Source: Caballeronia fortuita (GTDB lineage Bacteria; Pseudomonadota; Gammaproteobacteria; Burkholderiales; Burkholderiaceae). Taken from it: a stretch of DNA of 64,000 nucleotides. The stretch lies in contig NZ_FCNX02000006.1 in the NCBI RefSeq assembly GCF_001544835.2, positions 1 to 64,000 of the forward strand. The letters run 5' to 3'. The translations under genes were made by a program, and so were the position numbers. How positions within the stretch are numbered: the stretch's first letter is position 1; the number at the start of each line of letters is the position of its first letter. Under the pieces are notes generated by a model, which saw only the letters and a program-made list of their open reading frames with translations, did not search any database and was not told the DNA's origin. Below, in pieces: positions 62,641-64,000 of this stretch.

Positions 62641-63552
62641 TCAAGAGCGGCGTTGCAGCGTTTCGCGCGTGCGCGCCGCTTCTCCGTCCAGCCATTGCGC
62701 GAATTGCTGCAATGCCGTCGATGGCGCGGGCCGCTCCGGATACACGAGGTAGTACGCCGCGCCGCTCGGCACGCATAGCGGGAACGGCGCAATCACGCGC
62801 TTCGCGCGCAAGTCTTCCTCGATCAGCGAGACATCGCCGATGGTCACGCCCAGACCTTGCATCGCGGATGTAATCGCCAGATCGAGCGTGTCGAAATGCT
62901 GCGCTTTCGCCGACGGCAGGCCCGGATAGCCATATGCGCCGAGCCATCGCAACCAGTCGCGCCGGTCGCGCGTGGGATGCAGAAGCGTCTTGCCGGCGAG
63001 ATCGTCAGGCGTCGGCGTGGCGTTTTTCTTCGGCTTCCACAATTCGGGCGCGCAGACCGGCGTCAGCACTTCATCGAAAAGATGATGCGCGCTCACGCCT
63101 TTTCCCGATGGCGCCGCGCCGAAGACGATCGCCGCGTCGAACTGTTCCGCGTTGAACTCGACACCGTGCGACACCGATGCCGTCACTTCCACCACCAGCT
63201 CCGGCCGCTCGTTCTGCAGCCGGATGACGCGCGGCAGCACCCAGCGCATCGCGCAGGTCGGACACTTCACGCGCAATACGCCCGATTGCGCGCCGCCTTT
63301 CGCGAGCGCATCTTCTATCTGCCCGAAAGCCTGCTGCAAAGGCGCGACGAGCAACGCGCCGTGATGCGTGAGCGCGAGCCCGCGCGCCTGCCGCGTGAAA
63401 AGCGCGTAGCCGAGATGCGCCTCCAGTCCGGCGATCTGGCGGCTGACCGCGCCTTGCGTCACGTTGAGCACGTCGGCGGCGCGCGTGAAATTCAGTTTCG
63501 CGGCCACCACGAGGAAGGTTTTGAGGACGTCGAGCGAAGGCAGCGGTTTCAT
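62641..63552 (-). CDS. LysR-family transcriptional regulator (GcvA-like)
   Basis: 303 residues from the ATG at 63552 (MKPLPSLDV); an ATG seven codons upstream is possible and neither has a clear ribosome-binding site. N-terminal HTH LNFTRAADVLNVTQGAVSRQIAGLE (about 20-50) and a C-terminal substrate domain with VRLQNERPELVVEVTA. The layout is close to the GcvA/AmpR-like group. It is divergent from the aminotransferase gene, its probable target. Confidence 0.87.
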   Translation of the reverse strand: MKPLPSLDVLKTFLVVAAKLNFTRAADVLNVTQGAVSRQIAGLEAHLGYALFTRQARGLALTHHGALLVAPLQQAFGQIEDALAKGGAQSGVLRVKCPTCAMRWVLPRVIRLQNERPELVVEVTASVSHGVEFNAEQFDAAIVFGAAPSGKGVSAHHLFDEVLTPVCAPELWKPKKNATPTPDDLAGKTLLHPTRDRRDWLRWLGAYGYPGLPSAKAQHFDTLDLAITSAMQGLGVTIGDVSLIEEDLRAKRVIAPFPLCVPSGAAYYLVYPERPAPSTALQQFAQWLDGEAARTRETLQRRS

Positions 63553-63680
63553 GGGTTTTTGACATGTAGCCATGATCTGAAAGCATGGCTAGTATGACAA
63601 AGTTTCGATTGTCCGCGCTTTATTGCCGCGGTTGAATCGACGGCAGCTTTTCGTCGAACCGCAATCCGGAGACATCCGCC

Positions 63681-64000
63681 GTGCAAAGCGCCTGCATTCC
63701 CGAGTCGAAGCTGCCGAACGTCGGCACGACCATTTTCACCGTTATCGGCCAGTTGGCCGACGAGCATCATGCGCTCAACCTGTCGCAGGGCGCGCCGAAC
63801 TTCGCGTGCGATCCGAAGCTGATCGAAGGCGTCGAGCGAGCCATGCGGGCGGGACATAACCAGTACTCGCCGATGTCCGGCGTGCTCGCGTTGCGCGAAG
63901 CCATCGCCGTGAAGACGCAGAAGCTCTACGGCGCGACCTACGATCCGGGCACGGAAGTCACCGTGGTCGCGAGCGCGAGCGAAGGCCTGTACGCGACGAT
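63681..64000 (+). CDS. class I aminotransferase, N-terminal part (methionine aminotransferase-like)
   Basis: A GTG start at 63681 with CCGGAGA 8-14 bases upstream gives an open frame to the window edge. The 106 visible residues include LPNVGTTIFTVIGQLADE, NLSQGAPNF and NQYSPMSGVLALREAIA, then VTVVASASEGLYAT. This is the N-terminal and early PLP-binding part of fold-type I aminotransferases of the YbdL/KAT group. The PLP lysine lies beyond the window. The substrate is therefore tentative. The LysR gene upstream is divergent. Confidence 0.8.
   Translation, partial: MQSACIPESKLPNVGTTIFTVIGQLADEHHALNLSQGAPNFACDPKLIEGVERAMRAGHNQYSPMSGVLALREAIAVKTQKLYGATYDPGTEVTVVASASEGLYAT

Noticed and set aside
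1..64000. tRNA, rRNA, CRISPR arrays, insertion sequences and prophage genes
   Set aside because: Scanned by eye and none recognised; no direct-repeat arrays with unique spacers, transposase motifs or integrase genes were seen. A covariance-model search would be decisive for small RNAs.

Overview
This 64 kb, GC-rich window has the gene content, codon use and regulator families of a Burkholderiaceae member, most likely Burkholderia, Paraburkholderia or Caballeronia. The prpC-prpD-acnA block, DUF2917 and MocR genes, an irlRS-type two-component system and many solitary LysR, GntR and LacI regulators suggest a secondary replicon. That placement is inferred from gene content; there is no rRNA or other marker gene here to confirm it. 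No tRNA, rRNA, CRISPR array, insertion sequence or prophage was found.

Layout. 1-5.0 kb: the end of the methylcitrate cycle (prpC 3' end, a lysozyme-inhibitor-like exported protein, prpD, acnA). 5.0-9.5 kb: a DUF2917 gene, a MocR regulator with an upstream array of GAACA motifs, and two oxidoreductases. 9.6-13.9 kb: a periplasmic molybdoenzyme / cytochrome b / DUF5666 operon, divergent from a heavy-metal-type response regulator and kinase, with a CusR/IrlR-like box between them. 14.2-17.1 kb: an unusual pair, a cNMP-binding thioredoxin-reductase-like flavoprotein lacking the CxxC, and a DedA-rhodanese fusion. 17.4-23.0 kb: a four-carbon sugar-acid (L-threonate / D-erythronate) operon (gntR-ltnD-otnK-otnC-otnI-denD) interrupted by a repeat element. 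23.1-27.6 kb: thioredoxin-like protein, two-part ChrA-type transporter, panE-like reductase, GIY-YIG-like protein, 6-phosphogluconate dehydrogenase.

27.7-48.1 kb is the most interesting part. It is a complete-looking type III secretion system (T3SS) on the minus strand in the order sctC-D-F?-I-J-K-L-Q-R-S-T-U-V-N-O, with most genes overlapping by ATGA. It is followed on its upstream side by an AT-richer accessory region holding a ribbon-helix-helix regulator and four candidate secreted or surface proteins: a Gly/Pro/Ala-rich protein, a DUF1521 self-cleaving (GD/PHID) effector candidate, a small YadA-type adhesin, and an HELGH metallopeptidase-like protein joined to YD-like repeats. Oddities are a SctU that ends before its autocleavage domain, a strong internal start in sctQ giving a SctQ-C product, and no recognisable translocon or ruler gene nearby.

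48.1-64 kb: a LacI-controlled sugar ABC transporter operon with an isomerase and a dehydrogenase; a YciI-like protein; a thiolase / SDR / MarR cluster whose two promoters share the same GTGCATATGCAC palindrome; an amino-acid-type ABC binding protein; two small hypotheticals; a TctDE-type two-component system with a cysteine cluster in the kinase; and a LysR regulator divergent from an aminotransferase cut by the window edge.
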